From positions 1,488,001 to 1,552,000 of the forward strand of contig JAWNGF010000005.1 in assembly GCA_037039685.1 (NCBI GenBank): a stretch of DNA of 64,000 nucleotides. Direction: 5' to 3'. Source of the DNA: Ceratobasidium sp. AG-K. Lineage: Eukaryota > Basidiomycota > Agaricomycetes > Cantharellales > Ceratobasidiaceae. The notes under the pieces are model-generated. The model worked only from the letters and a program-made list of their open reading frames with translations, searched no databases and had not been told where the DNA came from. Below are positions 20,813 through 31,490 of this stretch, one piece after another. Each line of letters starts with the position of its first letter. Within the stretch, counting starts at the first letter, position 1. Both the position numbers and the translations under genes were made by a program.

Positions 20813-23800
20813 GTGCAAAAAAGGTTTAGAGCGTGAAGAGTGTAGAGAGATTTGGAGTATGAGCAAGTTCTGCAAGTTGTGCTGTCATCCCGTTCTGCCC
20901 TTCCTTTAATACCCTTTGTCTTGTAATTTGACAGTGTTGGGGCGTCTGGAAAATCTTTTAGGAACTTCTTCATGATTCCTCCGAGGTGACCGAAGTCTTC
21001 TGCCCATTGTTCCATGTCTTCCTTTTCATCATAACCCTTCCATCTGACCCTGTAGAACAACCCGTCCTTTGTCTCCTTCCAGTCCACGATTTTCTCCACT
21101 TCGTATTCTTCCTCTCCTTCCTTTGTTATGACTGGTGGTGGTCGGGGTTGGTTTCTGTGAAAGTTTTCGTCCTTTTTGTATGGACTGAGCAGATCGCTGT
21201 GGAGGACGGGGTGTATTTTCATGGTTTTTGGAAGCTCCAATTCGTAAGCGTGGCTTGATACAATTTTCTTGATCCTGAAAGGACCGTATTTTTTGTTGTC
21301 AAGCTTCTTGTTGGGACGGTTTGTCTTTATGTTTTGTCCATAAAGCCAGGTGAGGTCGCCTTCCTTGTATTTTGGTTGGTGTTCCAAAGTGTCATGTCTT
21401 CTGTGCCATTCCATAGCTGCTTTGGCTTCGTCCCATACTTTTTGCCAGTTGTTTGCCTTCTCATTTGCTTCAGGAATTGTGGTAACTTCTCCTGAAACAT
21501 TCCATAGAGGTTCCTTTCCGTTGACAATCTCAAATGGAGTTATTCCCGTGATCCCGTGTTTCTGGTTGTTGTAGCAGAATTCTGCGATCGGTAGTAATTC
21601 GGCCCAGTTATCTTGCCTGTGGTTTACGAATGTGCAAAGCCATGCTTCTATCCATTGGTTTATCCGTTCCGTTATTCCATCTGTTTGTGGATGGTATGCC
21701 GTGCTAAAGCTTGGTGTTGTTCCGATTTTTTGGTATAGGGCCCTCAGGAACTTGCTGTTGAAAGTTGTTCCTCTGTCGGAAATCATGCTTTGTGGGAAGC
21801 CGTGTAATCTCCAAATGTTCTTCAGGAAGAGATCAGCAAGTTGATCTGCCGTTGTTGATTCTTTACAGGGTATGAAATGTGCCATGCGAGAGAATTGATC
21901 CACTACCACCAGAATGCTGTCATTGCCTTGTGATTTCGGAAGTTTCACGATGAAATCGTACGCGATATCTTCCCACAGACCATTCGGGATTTCGAGTGCT
22001 TTCAGTGGCACTTGACTCCTTGTTCCTTTCGCCCTTTGGCATTGTTTGCAAGAGTCAACGTATTTGTTTACTGTTGCCTTAAGTCCAGGCCAGTAATATC
22101 TTCTTGCAATTAGCTCCAGTGTTCGGGCTTGGCCTTGGTGCCCCGCGATTGGCGAGTCGTGGTGTAATCTGAGGATTTTCAGCCTAGTGTCCTTGTCTTC
22201 TGGCACGTAGATTCTGCCATCCATCCAGAGAAGGTTTTCCTCGAAGTTGTAGTTCTTAATCCCTTGTTGGACTGATTTGGGTAGGTTCTCCTTCTCCTTG
22301 CATAACTCTATGATCTTCGCGATGCTTTCGTCTTCGCTTTGTGCTTCCCTAATGTCCACAATGATATCTGACTTTATTTCTCCGGCAAACCCTTTGAATT
22401 GTTCTTCTTTAATCCTGATTTGCTCTGCCGTTGGTATTTCGCTGTGATCTGCTCTTCTGGACAGCAGGTCTGGCTTTGTTGACATGTTTCCTGGGCGGTA
22501 AACTATTTCAAAGTTGTAGGAAGCCAGGATCTGATGCCATCTAGCGTGACGCCTGTTAAATGTAGTTGCCTTCTTCCAGTATTGCAGGTTACGGTGATCG
22601 GTGTATATAGTTATTGGTTCGGTTGTTCCCTCGAGATGCAAACGCCAGTGTTTTAATGATTCCACAATTGCCATCAATTCCTTGTCGTGAACGTCATAGT
22701 TCATTTGGGCAGCGTTAAAGGATTTTGATAGGAAGGCGATAGCGTGTAAGTAACCGTCGTCTTGTCTTTGAGAGAGTATTGCTCCCATAGCTACCCCACT
22801 AGCGTTGGTTTCCAATATGTAAGGTTTTGCCGGGTCTGGGTGTCGTAGTAGTGGTTCCTTGCATATTTCCTTCTTCAGGTTGTCGAAAGCCTCTTGTTGT
22901 TCTGCTTCCCATTTCCACTTCTGGTCCTTTCTTGTTAGAATCGTTAAGGGTTTGGCCAGGCTGCTGAAGTTTGGTACAAATTGTCTGTAGAAGTTTGCGA
23001 ATCCTAGGAACGCTTGGACCTGTTTGACTGTTCTTGGCTCCTTCCATTCTTTGATAGCCTTGACTTTTTCTTCTTGCATTGATATTCCTTCTTCGCTGAT
23101 GTTTATCCCTGTGTATACAAGCTTCTTGACAAAGAATTCGCATTTCGGGAGTTTTGCAAAGAGGTTGTTGTCTAGCAGGATCTTGAGTACCTTTCGGACG
23201 TCTTCCACATGTTGGGTTCGATCTTTAGAAAAGATTAAAATGTCGTCAATGTAAACAATGACACAGATGTCGATTAGGTCGTGGAAAATATGGTTCATAT
23301 ATCGTTGGAAAGTTGCCGGCGCGTTTTTCAATCCAAAGGGCATAACGACATATTCAAAAAGGCCTTCCTTGGTGCGGAATGCTGTTTTCCATTCGTCCCC
23401 TTCCTTAACCCAGATGTTATTAAATCCCATTCGTAAATCTATTTTTGAAAAGATCTTTGCGTCTTTGATTTTGTCAAGAAGGTCTTCCATTAGTGGCATT
23501 GGGAAGCGGTCGTCCCTCGTTATTTCGTTGATCGGACCAAAGTGTTGGACCAACCTGAGTTCTGGGGGCTCTTCCGGTTTCTTTGGGTCTTGTCCCTTTT
23601 TGACAAAGAAGGTTGCTGCGGCTACTGGTGATTTGCTTGGTCGGATTTTTCCTGCGGCTAGTTCCTCGTCCAAGTACTTTCTGAGTGCAATGGATTCTGC
23701 CGGTGAGAGTGGTATTGGTCTAGCTGGTTTAGGCAGTTCTGCTCCTTCCACCAGGTCGATGCAACAGTTGTATGGGTGGTGATCCGGTATCCGTTTAAAT

Positions 23801-24288
23801 TTTTCCTTGCTAAAGACTTCCGTAAAATCTTTGAATTCCTCAGGAATGTCTTCCATTTCTCCAACCTTCCCAAGGACGTTGTCTGGCCGCCAGGAAATTT
23901 CCTTTGTTGGCCAATCGATTATGGGGTTGGCTTCTTCTAGCCATCCTAAACCTAAAATCAAGGGTGTGTCTCCAGTAGGCATGGCGAAGAAATCTTGCTT
24001 GAAGTTTTTTCCATGTAGCTCGAATTTTAGATTTGCTTTGAACCGGATTTGATGCGATAGTTCTTTCCCTTGTATTCCAATTATTCTTCGAGGAGTTGGA
24101 AGTTCTATTAGAGGCATATTGTTTCTTCGGGCCCAGGTGATGTCAATGAAGTTTTTTGATGCTCCTGAGTCGATAAGGGTGGTGATGGGTTCCGTGATTC
24201 CAGTAATATTGGTGTAGACAATTGTTGATTCGCTAGTAGCTCTAAGGTACATTGTTTCCATTACTGGTTCGTTGGTCTCTCCACACAT
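20422..24288 (-). CDS. C1 pol polyprotein (Ty3/gypsy chromovirus)
   Basis: Uninterrupted 1,288-codon frame. Approximate residues: protease 38-50 (IDSGASKNFID), RT with LVQHFGPINEI and YIDD at 345 (23242-23253), RNase H about 490-600, integrase zinc finger near 700 (HHDSPIAGHQG ... CKQC), integrase core (YDFIVKLPKS, SDRGTTFNSK, TDGITERINQ), a GPF-type segment (KKYGPFRIKK) and a chromodomain (YRVRWKGYDEKEDMEQWAED). In RNase H the catalytic ETDASG reads ETNASG (AAC at 22804-22806), so it is probably inactive. The last 130 codons overlap ORF3 in another frame and may not be a real Pol tail. It is entered from gag by a -1 shift. Confidence 0.93.
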   Translation of the reverse strand: MCGETNEPVMETMYLRATSESTIVYTNITGITEPITTLIDSGASKNFIDITWARRNNMPLIELPTPRRIIGIQGKELSHQIRFKANLKFELHGKNFKQDFFAMPTGDTPLILGLGWLEEANPIIDWPTKEISWRPDNVLGKVGEMEDIPEEFKDFTEVFSKEKFKRIPDHHPYNCCIDLVEGAELPKPARPIPLSPAESIALRKYLDEELAAGKIRPSKSPVAAATFFVKKGQDPKKPEEPPELRLVQHFGPINEITRDDRFPMPLMEDLLDKIKDAKIFSKIDLRMGFNNIWVKEGDEWKTAFRTKEGLFEYVVMPFGLKNAPATFQRYMNHIFHDLIDICVIVYIDDILIFSKDRTQHVEDVRKVLKILLDNNLFAKLPKCEFFVKKLVYTGINISEEGISMQEEKVKAIKEWKEPRTVKQVQAFLGFANFYRQFVPNFSSLAKPLTILTRKDQKWKWEAEQQEAFDNLKKEICKEPLLRHPDPAKPYILETNASGVAMGAILSQRQDDGYLHAIAFLSKSFNAAQMNYDVHDKELMAIVESLKHWRLHLEGTTEPITIYTDHRNLQYWKKATTFNRRHARWHQILASYNFEIVYRPGNMSTKPDLLSRRADHSEIPTAEQIRIKEEQFKGFAGEIKSDIIVDIREAQSEDESIAKIIELCKEKENLPKSVQQGIKNYNFEENLLWMDGRIYVPEDKDTRLKILRLHHDSPIAGHQGQARTLELIARRYYWPGLKATVNKYVDSCKQCQRAKGTRSQVPLKALEIPNGLWEDIAYDFIVKLPKSQGNDSILVVVDQFSRMAHFIPCKESTTADQLADLFLKNIWRLHGFPQSMISDRGTTFNSKFLRALYQKIGTTPSFSTAYHPQTDGITERINQWIEAWLCTFVNHRQDNWAELLPIAEFCYNNQKHGITGITPFEIVNGKEPLWNVSGEVTTIPEANEKANNWQKVWDEAKAAMEWHRRHDTLEHQPKYKEGDLTWLYGQNIKTNRPNKKLDNKKYGPFRIKKIVSSHAYELELPKTMKIHPVLHSDLLSPYKKDENFHRNQPRPPPVITKEGEEEYEVEKIVDWKETKDGLFYRVRWKGYDEKEDMEQWAEDFGHLGGIMKKFLKDFPDAPTLSNYKTKGIKGRAERDDSTTCRTCSYSKSLYTLHALNLFCTQCPASPVPPSPTTSSAYWTDRPSTRPASLTRGRPSTSSSGPNRLQGAYNSAPRTTSCTPTWESSSGSARNGQHGCNSSERTSTSVEGVRLSRCLRSSCYPCTSSGWSNGDKKGPTAANGFQDMKVNPLL

Positions 24289-24290
24289 GG

Positions 24291-26291
24291 TTAGAGGGAG
24301 ACCTTGCCTTTTCCCGACTCGGGTACCTCTTCAATTTTTCCCTCCCTCCCTTTGATGTTAGGTTCCGTTGTTATCCATTCCTTGGACGGGCATTTGAATG
24401 AACGGTGTCCTTCTTGTCCGCACTTCAGGCAGCGGTTGGTTGCTATCCTTGCTTTGTAAACTTCGTCGGGTAGTCGCTTTGTAGAGGATTGTCCGCTGGT
24501 GGTTGTTTGAGGTGTCTTTTTTCCTGTAGAGGTCTTGATTTGTTGCAATTTCTGGTCAATAGAGATTGCGATAGAGATCCATCGGTCCAGTGACAACTCC
24601 CGCTCCGTTCCGTCTTCGTTAATTAGGGTCAATTCAAATCAAGCTAGTTCGGTCTTTACTTCAGGCTTTAGTCCTGCCTTGAATTGGTTGATCAGTGCTT
24701 CCTGTCCCCAGTTGACGTCGACCAATAAGTAACGGAATTCAGAAGCATAGTTTGCTACTGAATTGTTCTGCTTGCACCTTCTGATATCGATTTCGGCTTT
24801 TGCCTTTTTGTTGGGGTCGCTAAATTGCTCCATGAAGTGGGTTTTGAAGCTTTCCCATGAGGCTAGGTTTTCAATATTTTCTCCTTGGTTTAGTGATCGG
24901 AGCAGTACTTGTGCCCAATGGGTGGCCGCCTTGTTTTCTGATTTGAAGTTGGCAAGTGCTTCGCAGATGCGTTCTTCATGTGAGTTATATTGATCGCCTA
25001 GTCGGACAAAATAACTTTCCATTTGAGTGATGAACATTTCAGCACCTTCTCCCTTTTTCCCATCGAAGGAATCTGGGCGTGTAACTTTAGGGCAAAGTGT
25101 TCCTCCGCTGGCGTTGGTTAACCGTTGAAGCCTTCGTTCTAGATCCTCGATCCTGGTTGATTCTGCTTCTGGATGTGGTGGGGAATCTGATCGTCTAGAA
25201 AGATGCTCAGCATGTAGGGAAGCTTTGTCCATTTCTTCCCGAAGGTTGTTGATGGTTTCTTGTATTGTTGTGACTTTTGTAGCAGTAGCGTTTCCCTCTT
25301 GTCGTAGGTTTTCTAGCCCTTGAGTTACTGCTTTGTTCCATTCAAATTGCCCTTGCCTAGTGGTATTGAGTTCCTCGTGGATATTGTTTACTAGTCCTTG
25401 TGTGTTTGTGACCTCATTTCGTAGTCTGGTTACATCTTGTCCTACTAGGAAGGTATTATGTTTGCTATTTCTTGAGGCATTGAGGATATCTGTGAGTGTT
25501 CCTTGTAGGGTGTTGATGGAATCGTTGAAGATTTGTTGGTTATTTGCTAAGACCTGAGTGGATTGTTCTAACCCGTTGAGTCTTCTATCGATAGTTATCC
25601 TCATGCCATCAATAATCCTTAAGAGCGCGTTGTGTCTTCCAAGGTGAAGATCGTCAAGGACGTCTAAGTTGTTAATCATGTTTCTACTGCTGGAGCTAGA
25701 ACTTGAGCTGGGAACTCTAGGGATGATTTGTTCTTTGGTTGATGTTGGTTGCCGGGAATGCCCTTGCTGTACATATGGCGGTGCAGGGTTGACTGGTGTT
25801 CCGGCTTGAGAGCTTATTTGGATTGGTCCAACATTGGTTATGGTTCCTGAGATCTGTGGGACTTGAGCGGCATGGGAAATGTGTGGTGTGGGAGGTGGTC
25901 TGATAAGTATAAGGGATACGCCTCCATGAGCTTCGGGTTGGGGAGAAAAAAACTGTCTTCTGGATCCCAAAGACCATAGTGGTTGCGAGGGTCCTGGGCT
26001 TGCATTTGAAATTGGGATTCGGATTGCAACCGGTGTGGGGTCCTCAGTCATATCCCCTGGTTCCCTAGCAACCATAGTAGGTTCTTCCTGAACGACTGAG
26101 ATGTTCTCAGTGTTGAATGTCCCTGGCATAGAAGCCTGGCTCTGTGGGCGAGACCTCGCTGGTCCTCCCGCTTGTGCTTGCGCAATATCTTGTTCGTTGA
26201 GGGAACTTGTGGGTCTCGAAGCTCTGCTTGGTCCTCTTCTTATTGATATTGGTGTTGCGAGGCGTGACCCTGCGTCCTCTTGAATGGACAT
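24291..26291 (-). pseudogene. C1 gag, one nonsense codon
   Basis: 667-codon frame from ATG 26289-26291 (MSIQEDAGSRL). It has a disordered Ser/Pro-rich N-terminus with an eight-serine run, a coiled-coil region (LEQSTQVLANNQQIFND), a capsid-like domain (FITQMESYFVRLGDQYNSHEERI; FKTHFMEQFSDPNKKAKAE; YASEFRYLLVDVNW) and a CCHC knuckle (CLKCGQEGHRSFKC). A TGA at codon 551 (24639-24641) stands where C2 has CGA. The stop is followed within 2 nt by the pol ATG. Confidence 0.92.
24309..24315 (-). other. Putative -1 frameshift heptamer GGGAAAA in C1
   Basis: The gag frame reads TCG-GGA-AAA-GGC; the slip to -1 leads into the pol frame. The same phased heptamer is in C2 (43408-43414), C7 (62695-62701) and B1; C4 has AGGAAAA (49286-49292). 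Confidence 0.7.
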
Positions 26292-26299
26292 GTTTGTTA

Positions 26300-26311
26300 A
26301 GCTTGTTTTGT
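26300..26311 (-). promoter_or_regulatory. C1 primer-binding site, self-priming type
   Basis: Sense-strand ACAAAACAAGCT, two bases after the 5' LTR, is complementary to AGCTTGTTTTGT in the LTR (26475-26486), about 34 nt below the TATATATA near 26513-26520. Confidence 0.75.
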
Positions 26312-26313
26312 AA

Positions 26314-26769
26314 TGTCGTAAGCTTCTTCTTGGTGGCTATGAGACAAGCCGCGACGGAGAGTGGACGGCACTAAGACCTAAGTGACCTCTTGAACCGCAA
26401 CACACTTAAGTGTCTGTAGGCTCTTGAGGGTAGGGGTGGTTCTAAGTGTCACTCAAAGGGGATGTTTTGACGAGACAAAACAAGCTGGGGTTTCCAGGCT
26501 TGTTGGTCCTCTATATATATTCACAAAGTGGCCGAGTCATACAAGGCGCAGCCACATGAGTCAACGCAGTCAACCAGTCAGGAGTGTCCATGTGAGTCAT
26601 GCTGTATAAACAGACATGACTCGTACAAAGCACAGCCGCGTTACACAATGTAACAGGAAAACCACAAGAAGGTGGCAACGCGGCAAACAGGAACGGAAAC
26701 ACAAGGCAAACGGGAACATAGGCGGGCGAGGCAACAGGCGAGTCCGATGGAGAGAGCTAGCTCACGACA
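26314..26769 (-). repeat. C1 5' LTR
   Basis: 456 bp, plus-strand TGTCGTAAGCTTC...GCTCACGACA, followed by TSD CCTAG. Where the LTRs differ, this copy keeps CG. Confidence 0.96.
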
Positions 26770-26774
26770 CCTAG

Positions 26775-29700
26775 AAGCATTGAAACCATTGATGGAAAAA
26801 CACAAAAGGATCAAATCTGGTTCAGGTGCAAGCTGAAATTTGATCTAGAAGGAAGAACTGTCTGCCAAATATTCTATGTCATGAACACTGGCACACAACC
26901 CATGATTTTAGAAATGCCATGGCTGAAGGAAACCAACCCTGAGATATCCTGGTCCCCCTTTGCTATCAAAAGGAAAGCAGAAAATCCCCTTATTGCCAAG
27001 GCAGGACTACTTCAGGAACTACCAAAGGAACTTGAAGAATTCAAGAACGTCTTCAAGAAAGAAAAATACGACAAACTGCCTGAACAGAGGGAATGGGACT
27101 GTAGAATTGATTTCAATGACAACAATTGGCTTCCACAACCAAGAAAGGCCTATCCTCTGTCACCAAGGGAAAGAGAAGCAACAAAGGAATACATTGAGAA
27201 CAAACTTAGGTTGGGACGTATCAGACCCAGCAAATCTCCCCTAGCTGCAAGCCTTTTCTTTGTCAAGAACGCCCTGAAACACCCTATCCCGCTTCTTGAA
27301 CAACTTCTAGAAATTTTCAAGAAGACTGGAGAAAGTACAAGGGAAGAACTTTTCATCACTTCTCTTGATCTGAAGAATGGCTTTTGGAATGTCAGAATCA
27401 GAGAGGGAGACAAATGGAAAACAGCATTTATCACCTCAGAAGGGCTTTTCAAATACACCGTGATGGCCTTTGGTCTCAAGAACGCACCATCCACTTTCCA
27501 AAGAATGATGGACCACATCTTCAGGGACAAGATTGGAGTGAAGATTGTGATCTACATTGATGACATCCTCATTATTTCCCAAGGAAGGGACCAGCACACC
27601 ATAGATATCAAAGAGGTCTTACAAAGATTGAGGAAGAACAACCTCTTTGGAAATCTGAAGAAGTGCACCTTCTATGGAAAAAGGGCTGACTGGGTTGGGT
27701 TTGTTGTCAATGAGAATGGCATTTCCATGAACAAGGACAAGATCAAAACTATCCAAGAATGGCCCACTCTGAAAACTGTGAAACAACTACAGGCGTTCAT
27801 TGGTTTCTGCAACTTCTATAGATGATTCATGGTGGCCTTCTCCTCAATTGTCAAACTGCGGACTCAATTGACAAGAAAGGACTGGAAATGGGAATGGAAC
27901 TCCAAAAACCAGGAAGCTTTTGACTCCCTGAAAGATGTCATATCAAAAGAACCAGTACTAGCACATCCCAACGAATCAAAACAATACTTCCTTGAAACAG
28001 ATGCCTCAGGGGTTGCAATGGGAGCTATTCTCAGCCAACGGCAAAAGGACGGTTACTTACACCCAGTAGGATTTATCTCAAAAAGCTTCAAGGAGGCTGA
28101 GTTGAACTAGGACACGCATGACAAGGAGCTTCTTGCTATCATAGAAGCATTACAACACTGGCGCATCCACCTGGAGGGAACAAAAGAACCAATAGTGATC
28201 TACACGGATCACAAAAATCTTACTTTCTGGCAGAAGGCTAGCACATTCAATTGAAGACACAACAGATGGCTTCTCATGCTGGCAAGCTACAATTTCAAGA
28301 TCCACTACAGACCTGGCAAAATGTCGGAAAAGCCGGACATCCTCTCAAGGAGAAGCAATCACAATGATATTGCCTCTGCGGAACAAGTGATGATCTCTGC
28401 TGAAAACTTCAAAAGATTCTCAGCCCTGATGAGTGACAACATTATTGCGGAAATCAAGGAAGCCCTAGAGGAAGACGAAAGCCTGGAAACCCTGATCAAA
28501 AGCACCAAGGGAAAGGAAGACCTACCTCCTTCTGTGAAGAAACAGTTCAAGGACTACAAAATGAGCAAAGATCTTCTCTGGTATCAAGGAAGAATTGCAG
28601 TTCCTGACAAAAAGGACGTCAAGCTGAAGCTTCTCAAACTCTACCACAACTTGCCCATTGTGGGTCACCAAGGACAAGCCAGGACTCTAGAACTCATCTC
28701 TAGAAACTACTACTGGCCAGGCATGAAGGCCCAAGTCAACAAGTATGTTGATAGCTGCAAAGCGTGCCAAAGGGGGAAGGGAAGCAAAGGACACCTACCA
28801 CTCAAACCCTTGCCCATCCTGGAGAAACCTTGGGAAAATATTGCATATGACTTTATTGGGAAACTACCAAAATCACAAGGATTTGACAGCGTCCTTGTAG
28901 TGATGGACCGCTTTTCCAGAATGGCACACTTCATCCCCTGCAAGGAATCCACAAACTCAAAAGATCTTGCCGACATCTTTGTGAAGGAAGTATGGCAACT
29001 TCACAGTTTCCCCAAAACCACTGTTTCAGACAGAGGAACTACCTTCAAATCACACTTCTTAGAAGCTGTCTACAAGCGGCTAGGAATCCAAGGGACTTTC
29101 TCTACTGCCTTCCACCCTGAAACTGATGGCCTGGTGGAAAGAACAAACCAGTGGCTCAAAGGATGGTTATGCATCTTTGGGAACTACAAGCAGGATGACT
29201 GGGCAAAATGGTTACCCATTGCGGAATTTTGTCACAACAATCACAAAAACCGAGTCACAAACAAATCCCCCTTTGAGGTTGTCTACAGCATGACTCCCAA
29301 ATGGTCTATTGAGGACTATGTGACTTGCTCCCCAGAAGGAGACAAGTGGACAAAGGATATGGAGGATGTGTGGGAGGAAACAAAAGCCCTGATGGAATAT
29401 CACCAATCAAAGGAAGAAACCCCAAAAGTACAATACAAGGAAGGGGACAACATCTGGCTCCTGACTACCAATATTTCCACAAGACATCCAAGCAAGAAGC
29501 TTGATGACAAAAGAACTGGCCCCTTTGCTGTGAAAAAACAAATCTCTTCACACGCCTACCAACTTGATCTTCCAAAGTCCATGTGCATTCACAACATCTT
29601 CCATGGAAACATGTTGACACCCTACATTGAAGACCTAGACTTCCAACAAAATCAACCCCAACCTCCGCCAATCATGACTGAGGAAGGCAAGGAGGAATAT

Positions 29701-29930
29701 GAGGTCAAAAATATTGTGGATTGGTATCAAGATCCTGATGGGTTGAAATACCGCATCAGATGGAAAGGTTACAGCCCTCTAGAACACACAGAAGAACCGG
29801 CAGAGAACTTTGCTGAGCTGACTCATGTCATGAGAAAGTTCCAGAAGGACTTTCCCACCAGCCCAGTTCCTCCAAATTTCACCTCCCCAAGGTACAAAAG
29901 GATGAAGGGGAAAGCGGCAGAAATCATCAT
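26775..29930 (+). pseudogene. A1 pol: protease end, RT, RNase H, integrase, chromodomain
   Basis: It continues the protease frame after C1. RT has VIYIDDILII but lacks about 20 residues between FFVKN and HPIPLLEQ, where related copies have the LVQDLRGVN-type motif. RNase H has ETDASGVAMG. The integrase zinc finger (YHNLPIVGHQG ... CKACQ), core (YDFIGKLPKS, SDRGTTFKSH, TDGLVERTNQ) and chromodomain (YRIRWKGYSPLEHTEEPAENF) follow. In-frame stops lie after FYR (about 27823), LN (28108) and FN (about 28252); two fit lost CGA codons. The same frame stays open past the chromodomain to 31116, over ORF3. Confidence 0.9.
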
Positions 29931-30011
29931 CCCAGCTTTCCAACCAACTGCTACCAGTACTCTACAAAACACTTCCTCCACCTTGAAAACCTTTTCCTCA
30001 CTCAACCAACA

Positions 30012-31116
30012 ATGCCTGCTGCTTGCACCACTGCTGCCTCTACCTTCTCCCGCATCCCCAGCTACAAGAAAGCTAGGGCCTACAGAAAGGCCCTCAAGCT
30101 TGCTGGATCAGGTGAATTTGCCCTCAACAATCAGGACACCGCTCCCTGGTCTCTCAACAAGGCCAAGGCTCTTGCCGAGGTCCTCAAGCCAGGCGTCCAA
30201 TTGGGGTACTTTCCCCTACGGGAGAGGGCAACCATCAAGTGGGACAAACAGCGCAGGTCCCTCATCACCCCTTGCCTTGGCTCCCTTCTCTGGGTCAGCC
30301 ACCCCAACTTCCGGCCTTCCAACCCCACCAACATTGGCCACAACAAATACTACCACTGCCGTGGTTGTGTTGGAATCACTGTCCATGACATTGTCCTCAA
30401 AAGCGCAGACACCGGGAACCGCAACACTGGTTTCAAATGGGAAGGGGACAAGTGATTTGAGCAAGAAAACAACCCTTGGCTTGCCCTTGACAACAGTGGA
30501 CACCGCAATGAGGAAGGAATCTGGTGGCACCCATGTGCCACAGACTTTGAGACAGGATGGCCAACGGACTGTGCCAAACGGAAGCAGATGTGTCAACCTG
30601 GCAGGACAGCCAATGGAAGACTACAGAGAAGAGGTTGTCAAGGTTCCCCCTTCACCTCCAAGCTCCAAACGCAGCTTTGACATCCCTGCCCCTCCTCACA
30701 TCACCAACAAGGAGGCCAAACGAGTTGAACAAGAATGGGAGGCCATGTGGGACAAAGCCCAAGCAAACGTTGAGGGCCTCATTTCCAACATCGGCAACGC
30801 CATTGCAAACATGGAGCCACCCCCCCCAGCAGACCAAATGCCTTGCAATGCCAACATCCTCAAAGCTCACTGCCTTGTCCAGTGCGGGTCCTGGAGCATC
30901 GAGCAGCTCAACAAATCGCTCAGTCACAGGCAAGAACAGTGGTCCAAACAGGAGGCAAGAGAACTCAAGAGCCTACAAGAGCAGCACCAGGAAGAACTCA
31001 ACCGTCTCTACCAAGAGAAGTGGGACCGCATGAACAAGGTCCTTGAGGCGGATATGCGTGCCCTGGCAGAAAGGGTTGGTTGGCTGGAGCAGAAGGAATG
31101 GGTCGCCTGCAAATAG
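30012..31116 (+). pseudogene. A1 third ORF (ORF3), frameshifted
   Basis: It begins MPAACTTAASTFSRIP at 30012, in the -1 frame relative to pol, and is open to 30455. It contains YHCRGCVGITVHDIVLKS (30349-30405), matching the family C ORF3 pattern CxGC...V...VLxS. Coding quality continues in the same frame for some 25 codons (WLALDNSGHRNEEG), then moves to other frames. The last 150 residues, in the pol-like frame (KRVEQEWEAMWDKAQ ... RVGWLEQKEW), form an E/K/W-rich coiled coil like the end of family C ORF3. I take it as one decayed gene of about 365 codons; the function is unknown. Confidence 0.6.
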
Positions 31117-31156
31117 GTGAGTGCACTCCACTACACTTGCCTTTGTGGGGAGGCAA

Positions 31157-31490
31157 TGTCGTGACCCGTCCCTCCCTCTGTCTCTTTTTGCAGACTTGTG
31201 GCTTGTTCCAGCGCCTTAAGCGCCCTTTCCCTTTGTTGAGCCCTCTCCCTTGTTTAGTAATGTGTATGGATGATGTGTCACCATGAGTCATATGACTCAT
31301 GCTGTTTTCTATTGGCTGGTCTGCGCAGCCCCCTTTATGACTTGGACTTTGACTCAGACTGGTGACTCATGTATATACTATGACTCACTTGTTTTCTGAG
31401 TATATATACTGGCTTGCAAGCATGGTCATCCCCAGCTTGCTTTGCCTTGTCAACTCTCCCTGCAGTGTGATCAGAGGCACTTGGCTACTT
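31157..31490 (+). repeat. A1 3' LTR, truncated
   Basis: It starts TGTCGTGACCCG after the purine-rich GTGGGGAGGCAA. It matches LTR-A for 334 bp to GGCTACTT and then changes abruptly to C4 integrase sequence. Confidence 0.93.

Larger units (their letters stand above)
19546..26769 (-). mobile_element. Element C1, family C chromovirus, full length
   Basis: 7,224-bp minus-strand element with two 456-bp LTRs and TSD CCTAG (19541-19545 and 26770-26774), inserted in the A1 protease. The LTRs differ at four sites by my count, all CG in the 5' LTR against CA or TG in the 3' LTR. gag and ORF3 each carry one TGA; pol is one open frame, but the first RNase H aspartate is changed to Asn. Confidence 0.96.
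4741..31490 (+). mobile_element. Element A1, family A chromovirus, 3'-truncated
   Basis: Plus-strand element inserted in the C4 LTR. The 5' LTR (4741-4866 plus 16727-17097, 497 bp in all) is split by Cop1. The internal region has PBS, gag, pol (split by C1) and ORF3. The 3' LTR (31157-31490) keeps 334 bp and then joins C4 pol directly, so no right TSD remains. All ORFs are decayed by stops. Confidence 0.9.

Noticed and set aside
23258..23782. Long plus-strand frame opposite C1 RT
   Set aside because: It is the antisense shadow of the conserved RT coding sequence; similar frames recur opposite C2, C4 and C7 RT.
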